Notes: a model not told the origin generated them from the letters alone. A stretch of 13,261 bases of DNA from JALONO01 sp038209965 (GCA_038209965.1 JBBQXF010000131.1:1-13261); one strand, 5' to 3'. Shown: positions 6,826-13,261, numbered from the stretch's first letter. Numbers and translations are program-made.

Positions 6826-7434
6826 TCACTTATCTGGTCCAGCCTCGGTGACTATGGCCGCGTGACCCTGCAATTTGCCGATCACTTCGGCCAAATGCCG
6901 CTCCCGCACCTGTAATGTGAGGGTGCACAAGTTGTCAAACTGTTGGTCCACCACCGCCAATTGGTAATCTTTGACCACTTTCATGACTGCATTCATGGAG
7001 TGATGATCAAACTGGAGTTGCAGTTGCTGGGTCATGATTTGATCCACCAGTTGAGCGGCAGCCAATGCTGCTGCCGTGGCCAATTTATAGGCATTGACCA
7101 GCCCCGATGCGCCAAGGTTGGTGACGCCATAATAGCGCACCACCACTATTAGCACATTGGTGAGCTGTTTGGCGCGGATCTGGTTGAGGATGGGCAACCC
7201 GGCTGTGCCGTGCGGTTCCCCGTCGTCATTGGCCCGAAAAATCTTCTGATCCTTGCCCAGCAAATAAGCGTAGCAATGGTGGGTGGCATCATAAAATTCT
7301 TTGCGGAGCATCGTCAATTGGGTCTTCACCGCGGTTTCGCTCTCCACTGGGTAGGCGTGGGCCAAAAAACGGCTGCCTTTTTCTTTATACTGGGCCAGCG
7401 AAGGCCCAGCTAGTGTGAGGAAGGTGTCGGTCAT
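6826..7434 (-). CDS. yigZ: YigZ/IMPACT family protein
   Basis: 202 aa, the standard length. The N-terminal UPF0029/IMPACT domain is complete: KEKGSRFLAHAYPV (17-30), YDATHHCYAYLLG (48-60), ANDDGEPHGTAGLPIL (68-83) and VVRYYGVTNLGASGLVNAYK (98-117). A DUF1949 ferredoxin-like domain follows (about 135-200). The family is nearly universal. The eukaryotic relative IMPACT regulates the Gcn2 kinase, while the bacterial protein's biochemical role is not settled. The ATG at 7434 is preferred over the in-frame ATG at 7494, because the family begins at TDTFLTL and the longer version would be translated straight through an intrinsic terminator hairpin. That terminator ends only a few bases before this ATG, so expression may depend on read-through or on a start between the two. 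Confidence 0.9.
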   Translation of the reverse strand: MTDTFLTLAGPSLAQYKEKGSRFLAHAYPVESETAVKTQLTMLRKEFYDATHHCYAYLLGKDQKIFRANDDGEPHGTAGLPILNQIRAKQLTNVLIVVVRYYGVTNLGASGLVNAYKLATAAALAAAQLVDQIMTQQLQLQFDHHSMNAVMKVVKDYQLAVVDQQFDNLCTLTLQVRERHLAEVIGKLQGHAAIVTEAGPDK

Positions 7435-7438
7435 CCAC

Positions 7439-7475
7439 AAAAATAAAAAAACCAGGCCTTTTTCAAGTGCCTGGC
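7439..7475 (-). terminator. Intrinsic terminator directly upstream of yigZ
   Basis: On the minus strand CCAGGC (7474-7469) pairs with GCCTGG (7457-7452) around an 11-nt loop. A T7-A-T5 run follows immediately (7451-7439). This is a textbook rho-independent terminator. No minus-strand gene lies upstream of it, so it should end a noncoding transcript or attenuate yigZ. Confidence 0.75.
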
Positions 7476-7606
7476 AATCCATAGGGTTAGTCAAGTTAAT
7501 TCTTCTCTGTAAGTCTTGGTTAGAAACGTGAGGTCAGTGCGTGATAATATAAATTTGTTGTTGGTCAGAAATGATGAGGACTGATATTTTTCTAATGCTT
7601 TAAACC
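7441..7606 (-). ncRNA. Candidate ~165-nt small RNA or attenuated yigZ leader
   Basis: The stretch lies between a full promoter (TTG at 7642-7640, 20 nt, TACATTTG at 7619-7612) and a strong terminator (7475-7439), both on the minus strand. It contains no convincing coding frame. Short internal complementarities are visible, for example TCAGT with ACTGA, but I cannot fold it reliably. Length and boundaries would suit a 6S-like regulatory RNA or a cis-acting leader of yigZ; I do not recognise the family. The start coordinate is inferred from the -7 box. Confidence 0.4.
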
Positions 7607-7611
7607 TGACA

Positions 7612-7642
7612 CAAATGTAGGTCAGCTTAAGAGTGTTGCCAA
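7612..7642 (-). promoter_or_regulatory. Consensus Bacteroidota promoter for the candidate small RNA
   Basis: TTG (7642-7640) and TACATTTG (7619-7612) are 20 nt apart, the full TTG/TAnnTTTG arrangement of the phylum's primary sigma factor. It is the best promoter match in the window. Confidence 0.6.
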
Positions 7643-7804
7643 ATCGGGATGAGCTGCCCTGCGCCGGGTCGGCGTAAGAAAATGACGCAAGTACAATGTT
7701 AGCAGCTGTCCCGCCGATTTCATAACATTTTTTGCACCATTTGCTTAGACAAAAAGTAAACAGAAATGGGGCAAAGACCAGTTAAAGGGGTACTTTAAGC
7801 CAAT

Positions 7805-7836
7805 TTGCGGAGAAACCATTGGTTATCTTACACTTG
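7805..7836 (+). promoter_or_regulatory. Promoter candidate for the FAD oxidoreductase gene
   Basis: TTG (7805-7807), 21 nt, then TACACTTG (7829-7836), one mismatch to TAnnTTTG, about 90 nt before the ATG at 7926. Confidence 0.35.
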
Positions 7837-7925
7837 TGAAAAATAGAAGGTTAATCTACGGCGAGCCAGTGATTTTCTGGCCATTTGCCGGTGATTATCA
7901 ACCCAGTCACTAAATAAAATGGTTT

Positions 7926-9035
7926 ATGCACGAGGTAATTATTGTGGGCGGGGGATTGGCCGGGCTGGTCAATGCCATCGTTTTGGCCCAAGCCGGGATC
8001 GATACACTGCTGATTGAAAAGTATGAATACCCTTTTCACCGGGTATGTGGTGAATACATTTCCAATGAGACCTTGCCCTTTCTCGGCCAACTGGGCTTCG
8101 ATCCATTTGCGCACGGGGCTGTGGCCATCCGCCAGCTACAAATAACTTCTCCCGCTGGCCGCCCCCTTGAGCAGCCACTGGCTTCGGGTGGGTTTGGCCT
8201 TAGCCGCTTCGCCATGGATCTGTCCCTTTACCAACTGGCCCAAGCGCAAGGGGCCAAGTTCCGGCTCAAAACCAGTGTGTTGGGGATCGAACCAGTCCGC
8301 AACGGCTGGGATGTAAAGCTGGCCGATGGCAGTCTATTGACCGCCAAAGTGGTGATCAGTGCCCACGGCAAACGGGCCAACTTGGATCAAAACCGGGCTT
8401 TTTTTGGCCAACGCTCGCCCTATATCGGGGTCAAATACCACATCCGTACCGACCTTCACCCTGATGATTTGATTGCCCTGCACAATTTTCAGGACGGTTA
8501 TTGTGGCATTTCCCGGGTTGAGGACGGCGTTTATTGTATGTGTTACTTGGCCAAACGCGACCTGTTGCGCCAGCACGGTACCATTCCCCAAATGGAGAAA
8601 ATGGTATTGGGCCAAAACCCGTATTTAAAAAAGTTGTGGGCCAACAGCGAGTTCGTTTTTCAAGCTCCCAAAGTGATCAATGAAATCTCTTTCGCCCCCA
8701 AGCCCCTGCTGGAAAACGGGGTCTTTATGTGCGGTGACTCGGCGGGCATGATTGCCCCCTTGTGCGGCAACGGCATGGCGATGGCCATCCACAGTGCGGC
8801 CCTGCTCTCGGGCCTGCTGGTTCGCCACTTGCGTGGCCCCCTCACCCGCCCAGCACTGGAACAGGAATACACCAAGCAGTGGCGAGGGCATTTTGCGGCC
8901 CGACTACAGGCTGGGCGCACCATCCAGCGGTTTTTTGGCAATGCCCACCTCACCGAATGGCTATTGCGCACTGCGGCCACAGTGCCGCCGCTGACCCGCT
9001 GGCTCATTGGACTTACGCACGGAAAACCTTTTTGA
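7926..9035 (+). CDS. FAD-dependent oxidoreductase, geranylgeranyl-reductase/monooxygenase-like
   Basis: 369 aa. The N-terminus MHEVIIVGGGLAGLVNAIVL is the GxGxxG dinucleotide-binding fold, closed by Glu31 in LLIEKYEYPFHRVCGEYIS, the usual arrangement of the class A flavin monooxygenase and geranylgeranyl reductase superfamily. GVFMCGDSAGMIAPLCGNGMAMAIHSA (266-292) is the second FAD motif, with Asp271 contacting the ribityl chain. The middle part (about 75-230) is the substrate domain and gives no clear clue. Relatives act on isoprenoid, polyketide or aromatic substrates; no partner such as a polyketide synthase is in view, so the substrate is undetermined. A glycosyltransferase gene follows after 64 nt on the same strand and may be cotranscribed. 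The ATG at 7926 puts the motif in its usual place; an out-of-frame ATG lies at 7919. Confidence 0.85.
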   Translation: MHEVIIVGGGLAGLVNAIVLAQAGIDTLLIEKYEYPFHRVCGEYISNETLPFLGQLGFDPFAHGAVAIRQLQITSPAGRPLEQPLASGGFGLSRFAMDLSLYQLAQAQGAKFRLKTSVLGIEPVRNGWDVKLADGSLLTAKVVISAHGKRANLDQNRAFFGQRSPYIGVKYHIRTDLHPDDLIALHNFQDGYCGISRVEDGVYCMCYLAKRDLLRQHGTIPQMEKMVLGQNPYLKKLWANSEFVFQAPKVINEISFAPKPLLENGVFMCGDSAGMIAPLCGNGMAMAIHSAALLSGLLVRHLRGPLTRPALEQEYTKQWRGHFAARLQAGRTIQRFFGNAHLTEWLLRTAATVPPLTRWLIGLTHGKPF

Positions 9036-9099
9036 TCAATGGCCAGCCAAGCAAAAAGCAATTCTGGCCTATCTTTGCCCGTTAAGTACGGTGATTGTT

Positions 9100-10008
9100 A
9101 TGCCCACTATTTCTATTGTCATCCGCTGCTTCAACGAAGAACGGCACATTGGCAAGCTGCTCGACTGGCTGGCCCGCCAAACGGTGCCCGTGGAAGCGGT
9201 GGTGGTCGATTCGGGCTCTACCGACCGGACGGTGGAAATTGCCCGGGCCCACGGGGCCAAGCTGGTCCACATCCTCCCGCAAATGTTCACTTTTGGCCGG
9301 GCCCTCAACTTGGGCATTGCCCAGGCCAGTGGGGAGGTGGTGGTAGCGGCCAGTGCCCACGTATATCCGACCGACGAGCGTTGGATCGAGCAATTGGTCG
9401 AACCGTTCCAACTTGCTCAAGTAGCCCTTACTTACGGCGGACAAATTGGCAACGAGTCGACCAAATTTTCTGAACACCGTATTTTTCACAAGTGGTTTCC
9501 ACCTACCGGCCCCTGGTATGTGCAAGACCACCCTTTTTGCAACAATGCCAACGCCAGCATCCGTCGGAGCGTCTGGGAACAATTGCCCTATGACGAAACG
9601 CTCACCGGGCTAGAAGATTTGGCTTGGGCCAAGAGTGCTTTACTGATCGGCCACCAATTGGCCTATGTACCAAGCGCCAAGGTAGTCCACGTCCACAACG
9701 AAACCCCAGACCAGATCCAAAACCGCTACCGGCGCGAAGCCATTGCCTACAAGCGCATTTTCCCGGAAGCGCATTTTTCCCTGAAAGATTTATTGGTATT
9801 GCTGCCCACCAATGTGTTGAGCGATTGGGTGCAAGCTGGGCGCGAAGGCCGGTTTTGGCAATACGCTGGCCAGATCGGCCAATTCCGCTTTCGACAGTTT
9901 TGGGGAACCTATCAAGGCTATTGCCAGCGGGGGATGGTAAGTGAAATGCTGAAACGACGGTTCTATTATCCCAATAAAATTCGGGACGACTGGCGTTTTT
10001 TGAAATAA
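9100..10008 (+). CDS. Family 2 glycosyltransferase (GT-A fold)
   Basis: 302 aa. MPTISIVIRCFNEERHIGKLLDWL starts the Rossmann-like GT-A fold; VVVDSGSTDRTVEIA (34-48) is the nucleotide-binding DSGSTD loop. Where the metal-binding DxD is expected, this protein reads AASAHVYP (83-90), a variant found in a subset of GT2 proteins resembling rhamnosyltransferases. GLEDLAWAK, in the second half, supplies the ED acidic pair associated with the catalytic base. The C-terminal part is amphipathic rather than clearly membrane-spanning. Donor and acceptor are unknown; a role in surface polysaccharide or glycolipid synthesis is the family default. The frame extends upstream to 9007 and overlaps the preceding gene, but the family start is the ATG at 9100. 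The next gene, a sugar-phosphate nucleotidyltransferase, begins 60 nt later, a context compatible with activated-sugar metabolism. Confidence 0.85.
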   Translation: MPTISIVIRCFNEERHIGKLLDWLARQTVPVEAVVVDSGSTDRTVEIARAHGAKLVHILPQMFTFGRALNLGIAQASGEVVVAASAHVYPTDERWIEQLVEPFQLAQVALTYGGQIGNESTKFSEHRIFHKWFPPTGPWYVQDHPFCNNANASIRRSVWEQLPYDETLTGLEDLAWAKSALLIGHQLAYVPSAKVVHVHNETPDQIQNRYRREAIAYKRIFPEAHFSLKDLLVLLPTNVLSDWVQAGREGRFWQYAGQIGQFRFRQFWGTYQGYCQRGMVSEMLKRRFYYPNKIRDDWRFLK

Positions 10009-10068
10009 ATAATTCGCTTTTTCCCCAAAATCGCCTTAATATTGGCCGAAGAAAATTTTCCAATAGAC

Positions 10069-11097
10069 ATGAAAATCATTATCCCAATGGCGGGCCGGGG
10101 CACACGCTTGCGCCCCCATACACTCACCACTCCCAAACCCTTATTGCCTATTGCGGGGAAACCCATCGTACAACGATTGGTGGAAGACATCGCTGTTGTT
10201 TGTAACGATAAAATAGAAGAAATCGCCTTCATCATTGGCGACTTCGGGGCGCAGGTCGAGAAGGATTTGGCCAAAATAGCCGAAAGCCTCGGGGCCACCG
10301 CCAAGATTTATTACCAAGATCAGCCGCTGGGCACTGCCCACGCGCTACTTTGCGCCAAAGAGTCGATCAATGGCGAAGTGGTGATTGCCTTTGCGGATAC
10401 CTTGTTCAAGGCCGACTTTATATTGGATAGGAGCCAAGACGGTACCATTTGGGTCCAGAAAGTGGAGAATCCAGCCTCTTATGGCGTGATCAAGACCGAT
10501 ACAACTGGCTATATCACCGATTTTGTGGAAAAACCCGCCCATTTTGTGTCTGATATGGCCATTATTGGGATCTATTACGTAAAAGATGGGGACATGCTCC
10601 GCAACGAAATGCAATACCTGCTCGACAACGACATCAAGGACAAGGGCGAATACCAACTGACCAACGCATTGGAAAGCATGAAGACCAAGGGCGTGAAGTT
10701 TGTGCCCAGCCTCATTTCCGAGTGGCTCGACTGCGGCAACAAGGACTACACCGTCCACACCAACAAACGCTACCTCGAGTACTTGCACGAGCGCACCACC
10801 AGTGGACAAAGCCAAGAGCAATTGGTGGCCAGTTCAGTCAAAAACCTGCATTCGGTCCTTATCCCGCCCGTTTACATTGGCGAAAATGTAGTGCTGCACC
10901 ACTCGGTGATCGGCCCACACGTGTCGATTGGGGCCAATACGGTGGTCAAAAATTCGGTGGTGGCCAATTCGGTAGTTCAACAAAATTCAGTGTTGGAGCA
11001 TGTCAATATCGAGAATTCAATGGTGGGCAGTTTTGTGAAATACCAAGGCAAGCCTTCGGATCTGAGTGTGGGCGACTATACGGTGGTAAAACTCTAG
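10069..11097 (+). CDS. Sugar-phosphate nucleotidyltransferase with C-terminal beta-helix
   Basis: 342 aa in two domains. Residues 1-235 are a nucleotidyltransferase: MKIIIPMAGRGTRLRPHTLTTPKPLLPIAGKP contains the GxGTRLxP and PKP signature. QPLGTAHAL (85-93) binds the base, AFADTLF (108-113) provides the metal-binding Asp110, DFVEKPAHF (151-159) is the EKP motif, and WLDCGN (219-224) is the late conserved motif. Residues 262-325 are hexapeptide-type repeats (YIGENVVLHHSVIGPHVSIG and so on) of a left-handed beta-helix. The reaction is NTP plus sugar-1-phosphate to NDP-sugar plus pyrophosphate; glucose-1-phosphate thymidylyl- or uridylyl-type activity is most likely, but the exact sugar is not decided. 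No acetyltransferase active site is recognised in the helix, so it may serve oligomerisation or regulation. The start at 10069 replaces an upstream TTG at 10042. Confidence 0.88.
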   Translation: MKIIIPMAGRGTRLRPHTLTTPKPLLPIAGKPIVQRLVEDIAVVCNDKIEEIAFIIGDFGAQVEKDLAKIAESLGATAKIYYQDQPLGTAHALLCAKESINGEVVIAFADTLFKADFILDRSQDGTIWVQKVENPASYGVIKTDTTGYITDFVEKPAHFVSDMAIIGIYYVKDGDMLRNEMQYLLDNDIKDKGEYQLTNALESMKTKGVKFVPSLISEWLDCGNKDYTVHTNKRYLEYLHERTTSGQSQEQLVASSVKNLHSVLIPPVYIGENVVLHHSVIGPHVSIGANTVVKNSVVANSVVQQNSVLEHVNIENSMVGSFVKYQGKPSDLSVGDYTVVKL

Positions 11098-11111
11098 TTT
11101 TAAGTGAGCAT

Positions 11112-11148
11112 AAAAGCCTTACGGAGCACAAATCTTCGTAGGGCTTTT
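11112..11148. terminator. Hairpin terminator between the nucleotidyltransferase and CoA-transferase genes
   Basis: AAAAGCC (11112-11118) pairs with GGCTTTT (11142-11148). The pairing continues inward through TTACG/CGTAG with one G-T wobble, giving about 12-15 bp around a short AT-rich loop. T4 followed by AT-rich sequence makes it a plausible plus-strand terminator, and the A4 on the other side could make it bidirectional. It suggests that the next gene has its own promoter, though only 15 nt separate the hairpin from its ATG. Confidence 0.6.
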
Positions 11149-11163
11149 GTAAATAAATCAGTT

Positions 11164-11820
11164 ATGTTGGACAAAAATGGGATTGCCAAGCGCATAGCGC
11201 AAGAGTTGCGAGATGGGTATTATGTCAACTTGGGGATCGGGATTCCCACGTTGGTGGCCAACTTTATCCCTCAGGGAATAAATGTGGTGCTCCAATCGGA
11301 AAATGGACTGCTGGGCATTGGCCCGTTCCCTACCGACGAAGCAGTAGATCCCGACCTGATCAATGCGGGCAAGCAAACCATCACGATGCTGGCAGGCTCG
11401 AGCTTGTTCAGTTCTGCCGATAGTTTCGCGATGATCCGGGGCGGGCACGTCCACCTCACCATTTTGGGGGCCATGGAAGTTTCGGAAAATGGCGACATTG
11501 CCAACTGGAAAATCCCCGGCAAAATGGTGAAAGGGATGGGTGGTGCAATGGATTTGGTGGCTTCGGCCCAGCATATCATCGTCGCGATGCAGCACAAAAG
11601 CAAAGATGGCCAATCGAAGCTGCTCAAAAACTGTTCGTTGCCTCTCACTGGGATGCGCTGTGTCAAGAAAATAGTGACAGACATGGCCGTGCTCGACGTA
11701 CTGCCCGGCGGTGGTTTTCGCTTGATCGAGCGCGCACCGGGCATCAGTGTGGCCGAGATCGTGGCCTCCACGGAGGGTCGGTTGGTGGTCGAGGGGGAAA
11801 TTCCCGAGATTATGGGGTGA
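11164..11820 (+). CDS. scoB: 3-oxoacid CoA-transferase subunit B
   Basis: 218 aa, the usual B-subunit size. MLDKNGIAKRIAQELRDGYYVNLGIGIPTLV is the standard opening. VVLQSENGLLGIGPFP (41-56) holds the catalytic glutamate Glu46 in the SENGLLG motif, which forms the glutamyl-CoA thioester. GGHVHLTILGAMEVSENGDIANWKIPGKMVKGMGGAMDL is the conserved core, with further family blocks at LTGMRCVKKIVTDMAV and APGISVAEI. With subunit A the enzyme moves CoA from succinyl-CoA to acetoacetate or another 3-oxoacid in ketone-body and fatty-acid metabolism. Subunit A is usually the neighbour; here neither neighbour is an A subunit, so it must be elsewhere in the genome. The ATG at 11164 is the family start; the frame extends upstream to 11104 through the terminator hairpin, which argues against a longer protein. 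Confidence 0.9.
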   Translation: MLDKNGIAKRIAQELRDGYYVNLGIGIPTLVANFIPQGINVVLQSENGLLGIGPFPTDEAVDPDLINAGKQTITMLAGSSLFSSADSFAMIRGGHVHLTILGAMEVSENGDIANWKIPGKMVKGMGGAMDLVASAQHIIVAMQHKSKDGQSKLLKNCSLPLTGMRCVKKIVTDMAVLDVLPGGGFRLIERAPGISVAEIVASTEGRLVVEGEIPEIMG

Positions 11821-11922
11821 GTCTGGCGCTTTGCCCATCAATGATTTTCAAAGTTGAAATTCTTCCACCCGCAATAGGTTGATGGCGCGACAGTGGACAG
11901 AATGCGCCTATTGTCACATAGA

Positions 11923-12255
11923 TTAACTGCTATTGGTTTTTAAAATTTGCGAGATCGCGGCGATTTCTTCCACGCCCAGGCCGCTCAGATCGGCAGCCTC
12001 GGCGATGTCCATCCCTTTCGAGAGGCACTTTTGGGCAATCTCGATCGCTTTTTCCCGTTTGCCGATTTCCAGGCCAATCTGCTGGCCCTTTTCCAGGCCA
12101 ATCTGCTGGCCCTTTTCCAGTCCGATTTCCAGTCCGATTTCCACGCCCTCGGTCTTGCCCTCCTCAAAACTGGTGTCCAGTGAGTTCTTCAGGTCGCGGC
12201 AGTACTTCAGGCTGTCCTCGTGGGCCGTCCGCTCCACCGGGGTGAACTTGGCCAT
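11923..12255 (-). CDS. Free-standing copy of the Rpn-like nuclease C-terminus (candidate antitoxin or remnant)
   Basis: 110 aa, and almost a duplicate of residues 222-329 of the full-length Rpn-like nuclease encoded just upstream. MAKFTPVERTAHEDSLKY here corresponds to VAKFTPVERTAYEDSLKY there, with about nine in ten bases matching by eye. It has no PD-(D/E)XK core. The middle is a G/E/K/Q-rich repeat helix (GLEIGLEKGQQIGLEKGQQI), four residues longer than in the parent; the end ISQILKTNSS differs. The ATG at 12255 lies 8 nt after the nuclease stop, consistent with translational coupling. The homology ends exactly at this ATG, which replaces a GTG codon in the parent. In E. coli, Rpn nucleases are inhibited by a small C-terminal protein made from an internal start, so an antitoxin role is attractive, but a remnant of a second nuclease copy is the plain alternative. 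The frame is open upstream to 12375 but reads another frame of the nuclease there. Confidence 0.6.
   Translation of the reverse strand: MAKFTPVERTAHEDSLKYCRDLKNSLDTSFEEGKTEGVEIGLEIGLEKGQQIGLEKGQQIGLEIGKREKAIEIAQKCLSKGMDIAEAADLSGLGVEEIAAISQILKTNSS
12071..12118. repeat. 24-bp perfect tandem repeat inside the small Rpn-like gene
   Basis: Two identical 24-bp units, 12071-12094 and 12095-12118, each beginning AGGCCAATCTGCTGG, encode the doubled KGQQIGLE element. Shorter 12-bp units (CCAGTCCGATTT) follow at about 12116-12139. The parent gene has a single, slightly different unit at the matching place. Such in-frame units can expand or contract by slippage. Confidence 0.8.
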
Positions 12256-12263
12256 TGATGGCT

Positions 12264-13253
12264 TCATGGCCAGTCTTCCCCAGCTTTCAGGGCTTGTACA
12301 ATTGCCACGATTTCGTCCACGCCCAGCCCGCTCAGATCGGCAGCCTGGGCGATGTCCATCCCTTTCAAGAGGCACTTTTGGGCAATCTCGACCGCTTTTT
12401 CCCGTTTGCCGATTTCCATGCCAATCTGCTGGCCCTGTTCCATGCCCTTTTCCAGGCCGATTTCCAGTCCGATCTCCACGCCCTCGATCTTGCCCTCCTC
12501 AAAACTGGTGTCCAGTGAGTTCTTCAGGTCGCGGTAGTACTTCAGGCTGTCCTCGTAGGCCGTCCGCTCCACCGGGGTGAACTTGGCCACCTCGGCCAGC
12601 CGGAACACCTTCTCAAACACTTTTTCCCGCAGCCGGGCCGGTTTTTCGTTGAGCCGGCCCAGGTTCTTGAGCACATAGAGCCATTTGTCCTCCATGCTGT
12701 CCAGTTCGGCCTCCTGCTTGTTGAAATTGGGCATTTGCAGGTACAAAAAGGTCAGTTTGTCATAGAACACGGTCTTTTTGCCCGTCTCCATCAGCTTGAC
12801 CTCCACCTTGGTGTCCCGGGCGTGCTCGTCCTCAAAGCAGAAGTCCAGGATGGCCACGGTGTAGACCGCTTTGAGCTCAAAGTTCCAGTCGCCCTTTTGC
12901 CCCTGCGCCTGGATGGGGAAGGTGGAATAGAACAGGGCCCGGTCCCTGAAAAACGACTGCTTGGCCTTTTGCAGCTCCACGATGAACTTTTCCCCCCGGC
13001 CGTTCTCGCAGTAGAGGTCAAAGATGACCCTGCGGTCCAGGTCGCCCGCGCCCAGGTGCTCGGTCTTCAGGTAGGCCAGGGTGGCGATCTGCTGGTCGGG
13101 CAGGATACAGTTCAAAAAGCTGATCAACAGGTCCTTGCTCAGCTCGGATCCGAAGAGCTTCTTGAAGCCAAAGTCGGTGAAGGGGTTGAGGTAGCGCCCC
13201 TCGCTGGCCAATTCTGGCTGGGCCCCCGGCAAAGCCTTGTCTTTCTTTTTCAT
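12264..13253 (-). CDS. Rpn-like PD-(D/E)XK nuclease family transposase (PDDEXK_2)
   Basis: 329 aa, the full family length. NPFTDFGFKKLFGSE (23-37) is the conserved opening of this family. VIFDLYCENGRGEKFIVELQK (76-96) contains the nuclease core, with Asp79 and the ExQ motif Glu93/Gln95. RALFYSTFPIQAQGQKGDWNFELKAVYTVAILDF (105-138) is the following family block. The C-terminus from about 222 is a helical G/E/K/Q repeat (EIGLEIGLEKGMEQGQQIG) ending in a small helix-turn segment, KGMDIAQAADLSGLGVDEI (297-315). Such proteins were named as putative transposases; E. coli relatives are DNA endonucleases that promote recombination and act in phage defence. The ATG at 13253 is chosen over the TTG at 13256; only 8 nt of upstream sequence is visible. 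Val222 is encoded by GTG, a possible internal start. The small copy gene follows 8 nt after the stop. Confidence 0.88.
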   Translation of the reverse strand: MKKKDKALPGAQPELASEGRYLNPFTDFGFKKLFGSELSKDLLISFLNCILPDQQIATLAYLKTEHLGAGDLDRRVIFDLYCENGRGEKFIVELQKAKQSFFRDRALFYSTFPIQAQGQKGDWNFELKAVYTVAILDFCFEDEHARDTKVEVKLMETGKKTVFYDKLTFLYLQMPNFNKQEAELDSMEDKWLYVLKNLGRLNEKPARLREKVFEKVFRLAEVAKFTPVERTAYEDSLKYYRDLKNSLDTSFEEGKIEGVEIGLEIGLEKGMEQGQQIGMEIGKREKAVEIAQKCLLKGMDIAQAADLSGLGVDEIVAIVQALKAGEDWP

Positions 13254-13261
13254 CAAACAAA

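Larger units (their letters stand above)
7435..7925. other. 491-nt intergenic region between yigZ and the FAD oxidoreductase
   Basis: No protein-coding frame with recognisable similarity lies here. The left third holds the minus-strand terminator and candidate small RNA, followed by its promoter (7612-7642). The right end holds a plus-strand promoter candidate (7805-7836). In between is a small hairpin CGCCG-GGT-CGGCG (7662-7674) with no T-tract on either strand and no assigned role. The rest, 7675-7800, shows nothing I can name. Confidence 0.6.

Noticed and set aside
10345..10821. 158-aa minus-strand open frame
   Set aside because: Antisense to the well-supported nucleotidyltransferase, with no recognisable motif.
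11884..11908. Terminator after the small Rpn-like gene (GGCGC/GCGCC hairpin)
   Set aside because: Only 5 bp with a 15-nt loop and no T-tract on either strand.
12256..12375. Longer start for the small Rpn-like gene (40 extra codons)
   Set aside because: That stretch reads an alternative frame of the nuclease's C-terminus; similarity to the parent protein starts only at the ATG at 12255.
11933..12580. 215-aa plus-strand open frame
   Set aside because: It is antisense to both Rpn-like genes; its length comes from their repetitive, stop-poor coding and it shows no family similarity.

Overview
The window looks like a chromosomal segment of a member of the Bacteroidota (Cytophagia/Saprospiria-like). 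This rests on the gene set: a Bacteroidota-style Mpl-like Mur ligase, a Crp/Fnr regulator of the short type, an exported PD40 propeller and a PDDEXK_2 (Rpn-like) nuclease. It also rests on promoter-like sequences matching the phylum consensus (TTG, about 20 nt, TAnnTTTG) and on starts that mostly lack a clear Shine-Dalgarno sequence. I could not search a database, so lineage and family names come from reading the proteins.

Layout. 2-898 (+) is the 3' end of an Mpl-like peptidoglycan ligase. It is followed by two 36-nt repeats exactly 36 nt apart. 1002-2381 (-) holds a Crp/Fnr-type regulator and, downstream, a flavodoxin-fold NAD(P)H oxidoreductase. 2552-4618 (-) is an AT-rich two-gene module: an SMC/ABC-type AAA ATPase and a TOPRIM-like DUF4276 protein. 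This architecture resembles anti-phage modules (OLD/PARIS/AbiL-like), but both genes are broken by single-base -1 frameshifts, two of them inside A7 tracts. 4853-5698 (-) is a Fur-family regulator with a STAS protein 6 nt behind it. Diverging from it, 5873-6805 (+) encodes an exported TolB-like propeller. 6826-7434 (-) is a YigZ/IMPACT protein. Directly upstream of its start sits a strong intrinsic terminator, and about 160 nt further upstream a consensus promoter on the same strand: a candidate small RNA or attenuated leader.

7926-11820 (+) carries a FAD-dependent oxidoreductase, a GT2 glycosyltransferase, a sugar-phosphate nucleotidyltransferase with a beta-helix tail, a terminator hairpin, and a 3-oxoacid CoA-transferase subunit B without its A partner. 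These look like housekeeping or cell-envelope genes rather than one pathway.

The right end (11923-13253, -) holds a full-length Rpn-like PD-(D/E)XK nuclease. Eight nucleotides after its stop is a 110-aa gene that is a near-identical copy of the nuclease's own C-terminal third. The homology ends precisely at the small gene's ATG, which aligns with an in-frame GTG inside the large gene. Given that Rpn nucleases of E. coli are neutralised by small proteins translated from internal starts in the same gene, this looks like an intragenic antitoxin duplicated into a free-standing gene. It is the most interesting item in the window.
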